A program made the position numbers and the translations under genes. A stretch of 17,118 bases of DNA from NAT127 sp041655035 (GTDB taxonomy: Bacteria > Pseudomonadota > Gammaproteobacteria > Pseudomonadales > Porticoccaceae). Below, in pieces: positions 1 to 7,990 of the stretch (the first letter of the stretch is position 1; each line of letters starts with the position of its first letter). The stretch spans positions 1 to 17,118 of the forward strand of contig JBAZCN010000066.1 in NCBI GenBank assembly GCA_041655035.1. The letters are read 5' to 3'. Under the pieces are notes generated by a model. It saw only the letters and a list, made by a program, of their open reading frames with translations. It had not been told where the DNA came from and did not search any database.

Positions 1-1055
1 CATACCCAGCCTTTCCTGGCACGGCTCAACACCAGCACGAAAACCGGTATGCCGAGCAGTTCGGTGACGATGCCGATGGGTATCTCGATGCTTGCCACGG
101 ATCGCGCGGCAATATCCGCGGCGACGAGAAAGGTGGCGCCAAGCAGCGCACTGGCGGGAATCAGCAGGCCGTTGGAGGGGCCGACGATAAGCCGGGCGAC
201 GTGGGGGATGATCAGCCCCACCCAGCCCACCATGCCCACGGCGGAAACGGTGATCGCCGATATCAGGGTGGCCAGGCCGATGACGGCATAGCGCAGGGCC
301 GTCACCGGGATGCCCAGGGTGCGGGCCTCGTCATCCCCCATGGACAGCGCATCGAGCGCCCGCCCCATCAGGGAAAGCAGCACGACGCCGATCAGCACCG
401 GCAGGGCCATGAAGGTGAGCTGCTCGGTGCGGATCATGCCCATGTTGCCCATCAGCCAGTACACGATGACGGGCAACTCGCTTTGCGGGTCGGCCACATA
501 TTTGACGATGGTCAACAGCGAGGTGAACAACGCCGAACTTATGACGCCGCCGAGCACGAGCATGATGATCGAGGCGCTGCCGAACAGGTTGGCGATCCCC
601 AGGCCGACAAGCACCGCCAGCAATCCGGCGGCAAACGCGCAGACCTGCACCACCACCCAGCTCCCCGACATCAGTATGCCGATCGACGCGCCGAACGCCG
701 CGCCGGCCAGCACGCCGAGCAGGCCCGGCGAAACCAGGGGATTGCGGAACACGGCCTGGAACGCGGCGCCGGCGGATGCCAGGGCCGCGCCGATCAGCAC
801 GGCCGCGGCAATTCTCGGATAGCGAATGTCGATGATCAGGTTGCGCAGGGTCTCATAGCGCTGTTCCTCCATGCCGTGGATGCCGGCCGCCGCCATGAAG
901 AACCGGACGATTTCCGCCGCCCCGAGGGGAAACCGCCCGAAACCAAAGGCGATGACGACGGTGGCCAGGAGCAACAGCGCGAACAGGCCAAGCCAGCGCA
1001 AGCCCATCAGGGCACCGCCGCGCGGTCGCTGGCGGGAGCGGCGCGCTTCATCCAT
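1..1055 (-). CDS. FecCD-family iron-siderophore ABC transporter permease (last base of stop outside window)
   Basis: Inner-membrane permease of the BtuC/FhuB/FecCD family, which passes iron-siderophore (or heme/cobalamin) from a periplasmic binding protein into the cytoplasm. My own reading of the minus strand gives 351 codons rich in hydrophobic helices. Family motifs are visible: a DIRYPR segment near residue 76, RNPLVSPGLLGV at 104-115, and the diagnostic MVGWVGLIIPHVARL at 275-289. The C-terminus (EIPIGIVTELLGIPVF) is the usual family ending, and the two bases left at the window edge are TG, so a TGA stop is probably completed one base outside. The first in-frame ATG after the upstream stop is at 1055; its own ribosome site is weak, and Met17 (1007) is an alternative. 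It follows the TonB receptor by 56 nt on the same strand, so the two are probably one operon. The binding protein and ATPase are not in the window and would lie to the left. The substrate cannot be read from the sequence. Confidence 0.93.
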   Translation of the reverse strand, partial: MDEARRSRQRPRGGALMGLRWLGLFALLLLATVVIAFGFGRFPLGAAEIVRFFMAAAGIHGMEEQRYETLRNLIIDIRYPRIAAAVLIGAALASAGAAFQAVFRNPLVSPGLLGVLAGAAFGASIGILMSGSWVVVQVCAFAAGLLAVLVGLGIANLFGSASIIMLVLGGVISSALFTSLLTIVKYVADPQSELPVIVYWLMGNMGMIRTEQLTFMALPVLIGVVLLSLMGRALDALSMGDDEARTLGIPVTALRYAVIGLATLISAITVSAVGMVGWVGLIIPHVARLIVGPSNGLLIPASALLGATFLVAADIAARSVASIEIPIGIVTELLGIPVFVLVLSRARKGWV

Positions 1056-1104
1056 ACAGGATCGGGGCTTGTGAGCGGATTCCGGCCAGCGGGAGCATGG
1101 TCAT
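1048..1104 (-). CDS. Possible 18-codon leader ORF coupled to the permease start
   Basis: Just after the receptor stop codon there is a good ribosome-binding sequence (GAGGG, 4 nt before an ATG at 1104). It opens a reading frame of 18 codons. The frame ends at a TGA that overlaps the permease start in the arrangement ATGGATGA. The permease ATG itself has no convincing ribosome site, so ribosomes ending here could reinitiate on it. This is inference from spacing and overlap; the peptide has no recognisable similarity and may be chance. Confidence 0.25.
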   Translation of the reverse strand: MTMLPLAGIRSQAPILYG

Positions 1105-1111
1105 GCCGCCC

Positions 1112-3349
1112 TCAGAATTCGACCGAGGCCGACAGGCGGACTTCCCGCGGCATACCGGAGAAAGCGGTGTTTGCCGCAGTGCCTCCGTTGATGTCGCCGG
1201 GAAAGATCGATATCCAGTAATGCTCGTCGAAGGCGTTGAGCACTCCCAGCCGGAAGGTCGTTTTCCTGACGAAAGCCTGGGTGGTGTAACGAAGGCCGAG
1301 ATCGACCGTCGTATACGCCTCGGTCCACCCCGTGTTCAGGTTGTTGATGGCCCGCTTGCCGGTGTGGTGGATATTGGTGCTGAACGATAATCCGGGCACT
1401 GTCGACAGGTGGTATTCCAGCAGCAGGTTGGCCTGCACTTTCGGGGTGCCGACCACGTATTTCCCGCTTTTTGCCCGGTCCTGGGTATCCTCGAGGCGCG
1501 GGTCCAGGAGCGTCACGCCGCCGTACAGGTTCAGGCCGCTGAACACTTCTCCGTTGATACCCAGTTCCAGACCCTTGTTTACCTGGAGGCCGAGTTCCTT
1601 GAAGAGCCCGTCGGCGGGATCGGTGAAGGCAAAGGGGCGTTCGATCCGGAACACCGCGACATTGACGTCAAAACCGGAAAGCTTCGCTTTTACCCCCGCC
1701 TCGAGCTGCTCGCTGCGGTAAGGCGCCAGGGCCTCGCCCGGGTTGCTCACCCCCGTCGCCGGCGCCGTATCGCCCCGTTGCAGGCTGTCGGCGTAGGCAA
1801 CGTAGGTGGTGATATTGCCCACGGGCTTGAACATCAGCGCGGCGGTGGGGCTGAATCCCTCGTCCTCGTACCCTCCGGTAACGGCGCCGGTGGGGCTGAA
1901 GTTTTCCACCTCGATCCAGCTGTAGCTGCCCACGATCATCGCCGACCACCGTTCGTTGAACGTGATGGCATCGCCGATGATGGCGGATTGCTGCCAGTTG
2001 TTCGACGACAGGCGGCGCGACCCGGCCTTGCTGAGGGGCACCCTGGGGAAGCGCACGGGGTCGTCGATGTTCGCGCTGCCCAGTGTATGGGCGATCGCGG
2101 GACTGCGCGCGACCTCGATATCCCAGTCGAACCCGGTGGTGCCGACGACCACTTCATGGCCTATGCCGCCGGTCTCGAAGCGGCCGTTCAGGGTGGCCGT
2201 GTTGCTGGTTACAGCAAAACGGTTGGGTGCCGACGACGATACCCTGCTGGAGTAATTGCCGAGATTGTCCGTCAGCGTGTTGCTCACCGTGGCCACCCAG
2301 CGGTCGGCATCCTGCTGGAGGATGCCCGCCGTGACGCTCCAGCGGTCATTGAAGTCGTGCTTGATCCGGGCGCTCGTGGTGGTGGTGTCCAGGCTCATCC
2401 CGGCAAAGCTCTGCCCGTAGCCGGCCCGCGCCGGATCGGGGGCGTCCGGCAATTCGATCGACGATGCGTAGGAAAAACCGCCGGGGAAACCGAACTTCTC
2501 GAACTGGTAGTAACTGCCGTTCAGTTCGAGAACCGTGTTCGCCCCCAGATGGACGTCGATGGCAGCGCTGGCAAGCTCGCGGTTGATGTCGCTGTGGGGG
2601 ACGTAGCCTTCACCTTTTTCCTTCAGCAGGTTGACCCGGTATCCCACCGGGTTTTCCCGGCCGATATGGCCGCCAAAATCCCCGTGGACAAGCCCTGCGG
2701 CGCGATGGGAATAACCCAGTGTCAGGCGGTTCAGGAAATCCCCGGTGGGGCGCTTCTGGATAAAGTTGAAGTTGCCCGCCGGGCTGGCGGGGCCGTAGAA
2801 CGCGCCGGTCAGGCCGTTGATCACCTCGAGGCGCTCCATCATTTCCACTGGCTGGGCCGTCGTGCCCACCACGTTCATGCCGTCGAGATGGTTGTTGGCC
2901 ACCGGGTCCGACTGCATCCCCCGTGTTTGCGCGCGCCCCACTTCCGGCCCGCCGCGGGCCTCCATCTGGGCGGAAGGCAGATATTTGAGAAGTTCCGGCA
3001 GGCTGTTTACCTGCTGGTTCTCGATCAGCCGGCTATCGACCACAGTGATGGAATAGGGTGTGTCCTGGAGAGCGCGCCGCTTGAATGGCCCTATTTCGGC
3101 GGAACCGGGGCGAAAACCGCTTTGCCCTGAATCCTCCGGGATGGCGCTCTCTTCAACCAGTACCTTTTCCAGGGTGACCGCAGTGGTCTGGCTCCCTGTT
3201 TGTCCTGGCGCATCTGTTGATGCCTTGCCGGTATCCGCGCCCTGGGCTGTTTGCAAGGCCAGGGCGGCCGCCACGGCGAGAGCGGTCCGGGACAGTGTCA
3301 ACGACTTGGGCCGAATGGGTTTGCGTGGTCGCGTCGGCTTGATCTGCAT
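1112..3349 (-). CDS. TonB-dependent siderophore receptor
   Basis: Outer-membrane 22-strand barrel that binds a ferric siderophore and imports it with energy from TonB-ExbBD. The 745-residue product has a basic N-terminus and a signal peptide with hydrophobic core at about 22-33, probably cleaved near QGA (37-38). A TonB-box-like segment (TLEKVLVEE) lies at 59-67, the plug domain at about 90-205 (QDTPYSITVV, then the YGPASPAGNFNFIQKRPT segment), and the barrel follows, ending in the C-terminal phenylalanine expected for BAM-dependent insertion. The length and the plug wording fit the FhuE/FpvA/FoxA-like siderophore receptors. The start is supported by AAGGA 9 nt upstream of the ATG. The permease follows on the same strand. 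About 170 nt upstream there is a Fur-like dyad (3512-3552), so iron repression is likely. The siderophore is not known; the family suggests hydroxamate or pyoverdine-like ligands, but that is inference. Confidence 0.95.
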   Translation of the reverse strand: MQIKPTRPRKPIRPKSLTLSRTALAVAAALALQTAQGADTGKASTDAPGQTGSQTTAVTLEKVLVEESAIPEDSGQSGFRPGSAEIGPFKRRALQDTPYSITVVDSRLIENQQVNSLPELLKYLPSAQMEARGGPEVGRAQTRGMQSDPVANNHLDGMNVVGTTAQPVEMMERLEVINGLTGAFYGPASPAGNFNFIQKRPTGDFLNRLTLGYSHRAAGLVHGDFGGHIGRENPVGYRVNLLKEKGEGYVPHSDINRELASAAIDVHLGANTVLELNGSYYQFEKFGFPGGFSYASSIELPDAPDPARAGYGQSFAGMSLDTTTTSARIKHDFNDRWSVTAGILQQDADRWVATVSNTLTDNLGNYSSRVSSSAPNRFAVTSNTATLNGRFETGGIGHEVVVGTTGFDWDIEVARSPAIAHTLGSANIDDPVRFPRVPLSKAGSRRLSSNNWQQSAIIGDAITFNERWSAMIVGSYSWIEVENFSPTGAVTGGYEDEGFSPTAALMFKPVGNITTYVAYADSLQRGDTAPATGVSNPGEALAPYRSEQLEAGVKAKLSGFDVNVAVFRIERPFAFTDPADGLFKELGLQVNKGLELGINGEVFSGLNLYGGVTLLDPRLEDTQDRAKSGKYVVGTPKVQANLLLEYHLSTVPGLSFSTNIHHTGKRAINNLNTGWTEAYTTVDLGLRYTTQAFVRKTTFRLGVLNAFDEHYWISIFPGDINGGTAANTAFSGMPREVRLSASVEF

Positions 3350-3511
3350 AGAGTAAGTCCTTGATGCAAGTTGCGAATATTCCGGGATGCTCGCCAGCTA
3401 CAGAGGCGTGGCGAAGGTTCTTCGACGGCCTGTGGTCGTGATCATCCCGGTCGGTCAATCAGGCGCCATTGCCTGGGGAAGCCACGCGAGCGACGTTACT
3501 TGCGGGGATGG

Positions 3512-3552
3512 AATATCAAGATCGTTATATTCAAAAAAGTATAACGATAATG
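3512..3552. promoter_or_regulatory. Candidate Fur operator: perfect 9-bp dyad with Fur-like hexamers
   Basis: ATCGTTATA (3521-3529) is repeated as its exact reverse complement TATAACGAT (3540-3548) with a 10-nt spacer rich in A. On the plus strand TATAACGATAAT (3540-3551) matches two adjacent GATAAT Fur hexamers at 10 of 12 positions. On the minus strand 3529-3512 reads TATAAC GATCTT GATATT, with 4, 4 and 5 matches of 6. The two arrays point away from each other, toward the divergent genes. Fur control of a TonB receptor is the usual pattern; that Fur binds here is inference. Confidence 0.5.
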
Positions 3553-3575
3553 TGGCGCAGCACCAACATAGTTTT

Positions 3576-3602
3576 CAGCGGGTTGTAAGTAACTGCCCGC
3601 TG
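3576..3602. repeat. Perfect 7-bp inverted repeat (CAGCGGG/CCCGCTG), 13-nt loop
   Basis: CAGCGGG at 3576-3582 pairs exactly with CCCGCTG at 3596-3602. There is no T-run after it in either direction, so it is not an intrinsic terminator. It lies 28 nt from the Fur-like dyad and could be a second operator or a stem-loop in the leader of the plus-strand gene. Its function is unknown. Confidence 0.35.
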
Positions 3603-3916
3603 TCGATGGCTGTCCCTTCCAGGGACCGGCCCTGATCTCGATTGTGGTGTATGGGCTGGATAAACGTTGCCCCGGGAAGGCGTTTCCCAGAGGCGTGATC
3701 CCGCCAAACGCGATACTATCTTTTTACATACAGGCTCTTTACGTGCAGACTTTTCTTTGCTGGTTAGTCGTCCCGGAACCAAAAGCAGCATCGAGAGCCA
3801 CGCATGGTCAGCTTTGGGTAAAAACAGCAGGCCGAGATGGCCGGATAGAAAAATAAATGCGGGAGCATTCAGGCATCCGCCCCTGATTGTTCCGATTGCC
3901 AAAAGGAAGGAAACAC

Positions 3917-4825
3917 ATGTCTTCAGAAAAGCAATATACCAAGGGACCGCCGGCCCCGGTCTTTATAAGCTTGCCCGCCGACGAGGGTGTTCACACAGCG
4001 CCGACCGTGGATATCTGGTATGTCTCCTGCACCCTGGCCACCGGCGAGCGACGGTTCGATACCCAGGTTGTCGCGGTGACCAATATTGCCGAACCCGTGA
4101 CCACCCATGCGTACCTGGTCGAGTCGGGCACCGGGGAGCAGCGGCACGAAATACGCAGCCATTCGGATATCGCTTCAGGCATCAAGGCCGGCTGCCTCGA
4201 TATCCGGTTGCCCAATCTCAGCCTGTCCGGCAGCCACGAAGGCTTCACGCTGTGGTCTGCTGTGGGCAGGGACAGCATCGAGCTCGTACTGTCTCCCCGG
4301 TCACCGGTTCTCTATGCGAACGGAACCGGCCTGTTCCCCTGCCACGGCGGTGGCACGCACCAGTACTCCCTGCCTGATCTTGGCGTTTCGGGCGCCCTGA
4401 CCATCGATGGTGAAACTGTCGATGTTGAGGGCCAGGGCTGGTTCGACCGCCAATGGGCGCCATCTGCGGCGGCATTCGGATCTGGCGACGGGTTTATCTG
4501 GATGGGGCTGTGTCTCAGTAATGGGGATAATCTCAGTCTGTGGGACAGCGTCGCGCCAGACGGTAACCCCTATTGCTGGGCGACCGTGGTGCGGCCCGAC
4601 TCAACCCACATCATTGCTCCGGTGGTGCTGAACACAGGGCCGGGCGGTTCCGCCGCACGCGGTCCCTGGGTCGTGGGTATCCCCAGCCTCGATGTCGAGC
4701 TGACCGTCTCCCAGAAAGCGATTCACGACGAGGGCAACTTCTACAGTGGGGCCTGCACGGTCAGCGGCACTCGCGGATCGGCGCCGGTGACGGGCTATGG
4801 TTATGTCGACGTTCTGCAGCGGTGA
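3917..4825 (+). CDS. Lipocalin-like CrtC/AttH-family protein
   Basis: A 302-residue protein of the family that includes carotenoid 1,2-hydratase (CrtC), AttH, and fungal lipocalin-fold enzymes such as kievitone hydratase and some Diels-Alderases. The family signature is clear: WYVSCTLATG near 34-43, HQYSLPDL plus a G-x-L-x-I-D-G strand at 148-164, then GQGWFDRQW at 172-180, and a closing VTGYGYVDV at 291-299. The sequence fits two consecutive beta-barrels. There is no signal peptide, so it appears cytoplasmic. The start at 3917 is chosen because AAGGAAGG sits directly upstream; an open frame from 3887 lacks such a site. It is transcribed away from the siderophore receptor across a shared regulatory region, and no carotenoid genes are visible. 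It may act on a siderophore-like or other specialised metabolite, but the substrate is unknown. Family assignment is firm; activity is not. Confidence 0.8.
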   Translation: MSSEKQYTKGPPAPVFISLPADEGVHTAPTVDIWYVSCTLATGERRFDTQVVAVTNIAEPVTTHAYLVESGTGEQRHEIRSHSDIASGIKAGCLDIRLPNLSLSGSHEGFTLWSAVGRDSIELVLSPRSPVLYANGTGLFPCHGGGTHQYSLPDLGVSGALTIDGETVDVEGQGWFDRQWAPSAAAFGSGDGFIWMGLCLSNGDNLSLWDSVAPDGNPYCWATVVRPDSTHIIAPVVLNTGPGGSAARGPWVVGIPSLDVELTVSQKAIHDEGNFYSGACTVSGTRGSAPVTGYGYVDVLQR

Positions 4826-4858
4826 CGGCGGCAGGCGAGATCAGCGCTCGCAGCGCCG

Positions 4859-5791
4859 TCATGGGCGGCTGTCATGCTCCGGGTGAGCCCAGGGTGAGTT
4901 GCCGGTGAGTAACATTTCATCGGCTCCGTCGAGGGTAACGGTGACCGTGCGCCCGGCAATCAGTTCGACACCCTGCGGGATGGCGTCGATACCGATGCGC
5001 ACCGGCACCCGCTGGGCCAGGCGGATCCAACTGAAGGTGGGGTTGACGTTGGCCAGCAAGGTTCCCGAGGCGGTGGTGCGCTCGCGGTCGTCTATACCGG
5101 CGGACAAACCCTCCACATGGCCGGTAAGCGGCTGGTCCTCCCCGACCAAATGGATGGTTGCCCGCTGGCCCGGGCGGATATGTTGCAACTTGGTTTCTTC
5201 GAAATAGCCCGCGACATGGAAGCTGTCGCTGTCGACCAGCGCCATGACGGGCTCGCCCGCGATGGCATAGGCGCCGGGGCGCAGTGACAGGTTGGTCACA
5301 ATGCCGTTGACCGGGGCGCGCACTTCGGCCCGCTCCAGGTTGATCCGCGCCAGTTCGAGGTCGGCCATCGCTTCCTGGTATTGCGCCCGGGCTTCTTCCA
5401 GCGCCGATTGGCTGTTGTCCCTCACCTGCTGGGAAACAGCATGGCGCAAGGCGGAATAGCGGCGCCATTCGCGCTCTGCCGAGTCCCGCCGGGCCTTCGC
5501 CGTGGCCCCCGCAGCGGTGGCGCGGGCGACGGCGTTCCGCAATCTGATCTGGTCCAGGGTAAACAGCACATCACCGCGCCGCACCACTTGGTTGTCGTGC
5601 ACCTGCACGGACTCGACCCGCCCCGATACATCCGCCGCGAGGGGCACCACGTCGGCGCGGATCTTGCCGTCGCGGGTTTGCGGGGCGTAGGTGTAATAGG
5701 CGTAAAGCTGCCAGAGAACAAGCGCCGCAGTGAGGGCAATCGCGGCGGTCACCAGTATTTTGGACAGGCGAACCAGGGTAAGTCGAGACAT
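4859..5791 (-). CDS. AaeA-like periplasmic membrane-fusion protein (HlyD family)
   Basis: Periplasmic adaptor that links an inner-membrane exporter to an outer-membrane channel. The 310 residues show one N-terminal membrane anchor (about 12-32), a biotinyl-lipoyl half motif at 46-80 (VSGRVESVQVHDNQVVRRGD), an alpha-helical hairpin at about 82-155 that is short as in AaeA/EmrA relatives, the second lipoyl half (VRAPVNGIV, 157-165), and a beta-barrel region with the NVNPTFSWIRLAQRVPVRI segment typical of AaeA. The length equals that of AaeA of E. coli (about 310). The start has GAGGA upstream. It is the last gene of the four-gene operon, 16 nt after the DUF1656 gene, and converges on the lipocalin-like gene with 33 nt between. 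The likely substrates are aromatic carboxylic acids or related toxic compounds, by analogy with AaeAB. Confidence 0.9.
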   Translation of the reverse strand: MSRLTLVRLSKILVTAAIALTAALVLWQLYAYYTYAPQTRDGKIRADVVPLAADVSGRVESVQVHDNQVVRRGDVLFTLDQIRLRNAVARATAAGATAKARRDSAEREWRRYSALRHAVSQQVRDNSQSALEEARAQYQEAMADLELARINLERAEVRAPVNGIVTNLSLRPGAYAIAGEPVMALVDSDSFHVAGYFEETKLQHIRPGQRATIHLVGEDQPLTGHVEGLSAGIDDRERTTASGTLLANVNPTFSWIRLAQRVPVRIGIDAIPQGVELIAGRTVTVTLDGADEMLLTGNSPWAHPEHDSRP

Positions 5792-5807
5792 GGGGCCATT
5801 ATCCTCG

Positions 5808-6017
5808 TCAGGTGGTCAGGCTGCGCAGCGCCAGCATGGCAATGCCGGTCAAGAGCAGGAACAAAGCGGCATCGAACAGCGGGCGCTGCCAGACGATACG
5901 GTAGAATCCGACCAGCTCCAGCAGCCTGGATAATAGCTGTCGACCGAAGAAGGCCAGCAGCATGCAGAGCAGCAAGGGCGATATGAGCACGCCAGCGACG
6001 TTGATCTCTCCAATCAT
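5808..6017 (-). CDS. AaeX-like small membrane protein (DUF1656)
   Basis: A 69-residue protein with two predicted membrane helices (about 7-27 and 45-66) and the family wording GEINVAGVLISPLL at the N-terminus. DUF1656 proteins such as AaeX are encoded with FUSC-type exporters and AaeA-type adaptors; their molecular role is not established. The ATG overlaps the stop of the FUSC gene as ATGA, so translation is coupled. Length is as usual for the family. Confidence 0.88.
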   Translation of the reverse strand: MIGEINVAGVLISPLLLCMLLAFFGRQLLSRLLELVGFYRIVWQRPLFDAALFLLLTGIAMLALRSLTT

Positions 6018-7990
6018 GTGGCAGGCACCCAGGCCGGAGCCTTTTCAAACAGCGCCATGCGCAGGCCGACCAGTGCGCGGGTAGGTACCGCGCTGTCCCG
6101 GTGATGCCAGAGGACATCGAGGGTCTGATCGATCAGGGCGAGCAGGGCGGCAGACGGGGTTTCACGGTCGACATCCTCGCGCAGACGGCGGAGCAGGCGA
6201 TCGGCGGTTCTTCGGTACTCGGCGCTTTGTGCATCGGCCCAGATGCGCAGGCCGGCCACGTTGGCGCCGATACTCATGCGTTTCAGCAGGCTGGCGCTGA
6301 GCTCGGTCTTGCCTGGCGCCGCCAGGCGCAAGGTCATCGAGGCCAGCCGATCCAGGGTGCGGGCTATGTGCGCCTGTTGGGTTCGCGGGCTGGCGCTGCG
6401 GCTGAGCCGGATGGTTGCCTCGCTCTCCATGCGCATAAGGCGCAGCAGGGCATGCTCGGCCCCCAGCGTTCGGAACAGACCCGCGCAGACCAGTGCGACA
6501 AAAATGCCCGTCAGACTGCCGAGGCCGTAGTCGAGAAAAAACGCGAAGTCATAGGGCGCGTAGTGCCCCTGCAGATTGATTGAGCTGAGCCCAAAGGCCA
6601 GCATCAGTATGGCCATCGGGTTGGTTGCGCCCCAGACACCCAGGGGCAGCGTGAACAGACCCATTACCAGAACAAAAGTCGGGAAGTCATTGGCCAGCGG
6701 CAACAGCCCATAGCAGAGCCCGCCGACCAGCACCATGGCCAGCAGGGCGGAGCGACCGAACAGGGCGATGGCCCGGCCCGGCTCGTCCACGCCGCCGAAG
6801 AACCCCAGCGCGACAGTTCCTATCAGTGTCGCATTGGCGCCTTGCTCCCAGCCTGTGGCCCACCACAGGCCACATAACAGGGCATAGGTGGTGAGAATGC
6901 TGGCCGCGATGCGCAGCGCCAGACCGGTATCCGGTGGCGGGGTGACGAGCGGGGTTTCATCGACATCCCGGGCCAGCGCCGGAACAAGGCTCGCCGTGCC
7001 GTCCAGGGCCCGGTCGATCACCACCACTTCGTGCCACAGGTCGACCAGTTGTTCGGTGAGGTCTGCCACGTCGTGATGAATCAGCACCGCCCAGGTGCTT
7101 TCAGTGGTGTTTTGTGTGGTGCCGGGGAGTGCGCGAATGCGCTGCGCCAGTCTGGGTGGCGCAGCCGAGCCGGCAGTGATCGCGACCTGGGTGAGCTCCA
7201 GCGAGGGCTGCAGCTGGGCGCGCTGGCTCGGGTCGAGACCCTCGAGGCGCAGTTGCAGTTCAGACAGCAGAGGAATGATGCGCAGCAGGCGCTGTTGAAT
7301 TGCCAGGGCATGGCGCAGATCACTGCGCGACACTGTGGGGTCGTAGCGCAGCTGGGCGGCCAGTTGCGACAGTTGGCTGATATCGCTCAGGGTGCGCAGC
7401 CGGTCGTGGTGGCTGTGAGTGCCGCCGGCAGAAGCTTCCAGTGTCGCCTCGATCCAGTTTTGCATATCCGGCAACCACCGATGCAGTGAGCTGCGCAGGA
7501 CACTGTCCAGCGAACGGGGTGCGATCACGCTGTCCACGATCCCGCAGACGAGGATGCCGATGCTGATTTCCAGCACCCGGGCAGTGGCCATGTCGAACAT
7601 CAGGTCAGGCTTATCCACCCAGGCGACGGCGACCAGCATCACCGTAATACCAAACAGCTGAAACCCGTAACTGCGCGGGCTGCGATCGAGCAGGGCGAGG
7701 TAAAATGCCAAGGTGGCCAGCAGTCCGGAGATGATCACCAACAGCAGCGGGGTGCTGGCCAGCAATCCAACCATGAACAGCGCCGCCACACCGGCACCCA
7801 GGGTGCCGGCAAAACGATATGCGGCCTTGGAGCGGATGGCGCCGGTGACCGGATTCATCACTACGCAGCAGGTCACCAATGCCCAGTAGGGCTGTGGCGA
7901 CCCGAGCTTGACGACAATTGCAAAGGCGATCATGCCCGCCACAAACAGCTTCAGGGAGAACAGGATCTGCTGGCGGCCGATGGCTATCAT
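6014..7990 (-). CDS. AaeB-like FUSC-family efflux protein
   Basis: Inner-membrane exporter of the aromatic acid exporter/FUSC family. The 658 residues have the expected double layout: a first membrane block at about 10-160 containing QPYWALVTCCVVMNPV followed by the R-x-x-G-T-x-G-A segment, a soluble region at about 160-350, a second membrane block at about 355-500 (EQGANATLIGTVALGFFGG region), and a soluble C-terminal tail. AaeB of E. coli is of similar length (about 655). The start ATG overlaps the MarR stop as ATGA, and its own stop overlaps the DUF1656 start the same way, so the three genes are translated as one unit. In E. coli the order is aaeX-aaeA-aaeB under the LysR regulator AaeR; here the order is B-X-A with a MarR regulator. 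The substrate is inferred only. Confidence 0.92.
   Translation of the reverse strand: MIAIGRQQILFSLKLFVAGMIAFAIVVKLGSPQPYWALVTCCVVMNPVTGAIRSKAAYRFAGTLGAGVAALFMVGLLASTPLLLVIISGLLATLAFYLALLDRSPRSYGFQLFGITVMLVAVAWVDKPDLMFDMATARVLEISIGILVCGIVDSVIAPRSLDSVLRSSLHRWLPDMQNWIEATLEASAGGTHSHHDRLRTLSDISQLSQLAAQLRYDPTVSRSDLRHALAIQQRLLRIIPLLSELQLRLEGLDPSQRAQLQPSLELTQVAITAGSAAPPRLAQRIRALPGTTQNTTESTWAVLIHHDVADLTEQLVDLWHEVVVIDRALDGTASLVPALARDVDETPLVTPPPDTGLALRIAASILTTYALLCGLWWATGWEQGANATLIGTVALGFFGGVDEPGRAIALFGRSALLAMVLVGGLCYGLLPLANDFPTFVLVMGLFTLPLGVWGATNPMAILMLAFGLSSINLQGHYAPYDFAFFLDYGLGSLTGIFVALVCAGLFRTLGAEHALLRLMRMESEATIRLSRSASPRTQQAHIARTLDRLASMTLRLAAPGKTELSASLLKRMSIGANVAGLRIWADAQSAEYRRTADRLLRRLREDVDRETPSAALLALIDQTLDVLWHHRDSAVPTRALVGLRMALFEKAPAWVPAT

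Larger units (their letters stand above)
3350..3916. other. Divergent intergenic region between receptor and lipocalin-like gene
   Basis: These 567 nt contain no ORF that looks protein-coding: the one long open frame on the minus strand (3531-3902) has no family resemblance. The stretch is noticeably richer in A+T than its surroundings, especially 3510-3560 and 3700-3760. It holds the Fur-like dyad, a 7-bp inverted repeat at 3576-3602, a small GTCCC/GGGAC hairpin at 3612-3626 and an AATGC/GCATT dyad at 3856-3869. Promoters for both flanking genes must lie here, but I could not fix their -35 and -10 boxes with confidence. Confidence 0.6.

Noticed and set aside
201..1220. A 339-codon plus-strand open frame rich in His, Gln and Asp.
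   Set aside because: Antisense to the FecCD permease, whose own frame shows all family motifs.
1409..3130. A 573-codon open frame on the plus strand.
   Set aside because: It lies wholly antisense to the TonB receptor, has low-complexity His/Ala/Gly/Arg composition and resembles no family.
3531..3902. A 123-codon minus-strand frame in the intergenic region upstream of the receptor.
   Set aside because: No ribosome site, no domain, and it ends inside the Fur-like dyad.
4826..4858. GCGCT/AGCGC hairpin between the convergent lipocalin-like and AaeA genes as a bidirectional terminator.
   Set aside because: Only a 5-bp stem with no T-run on either strand.
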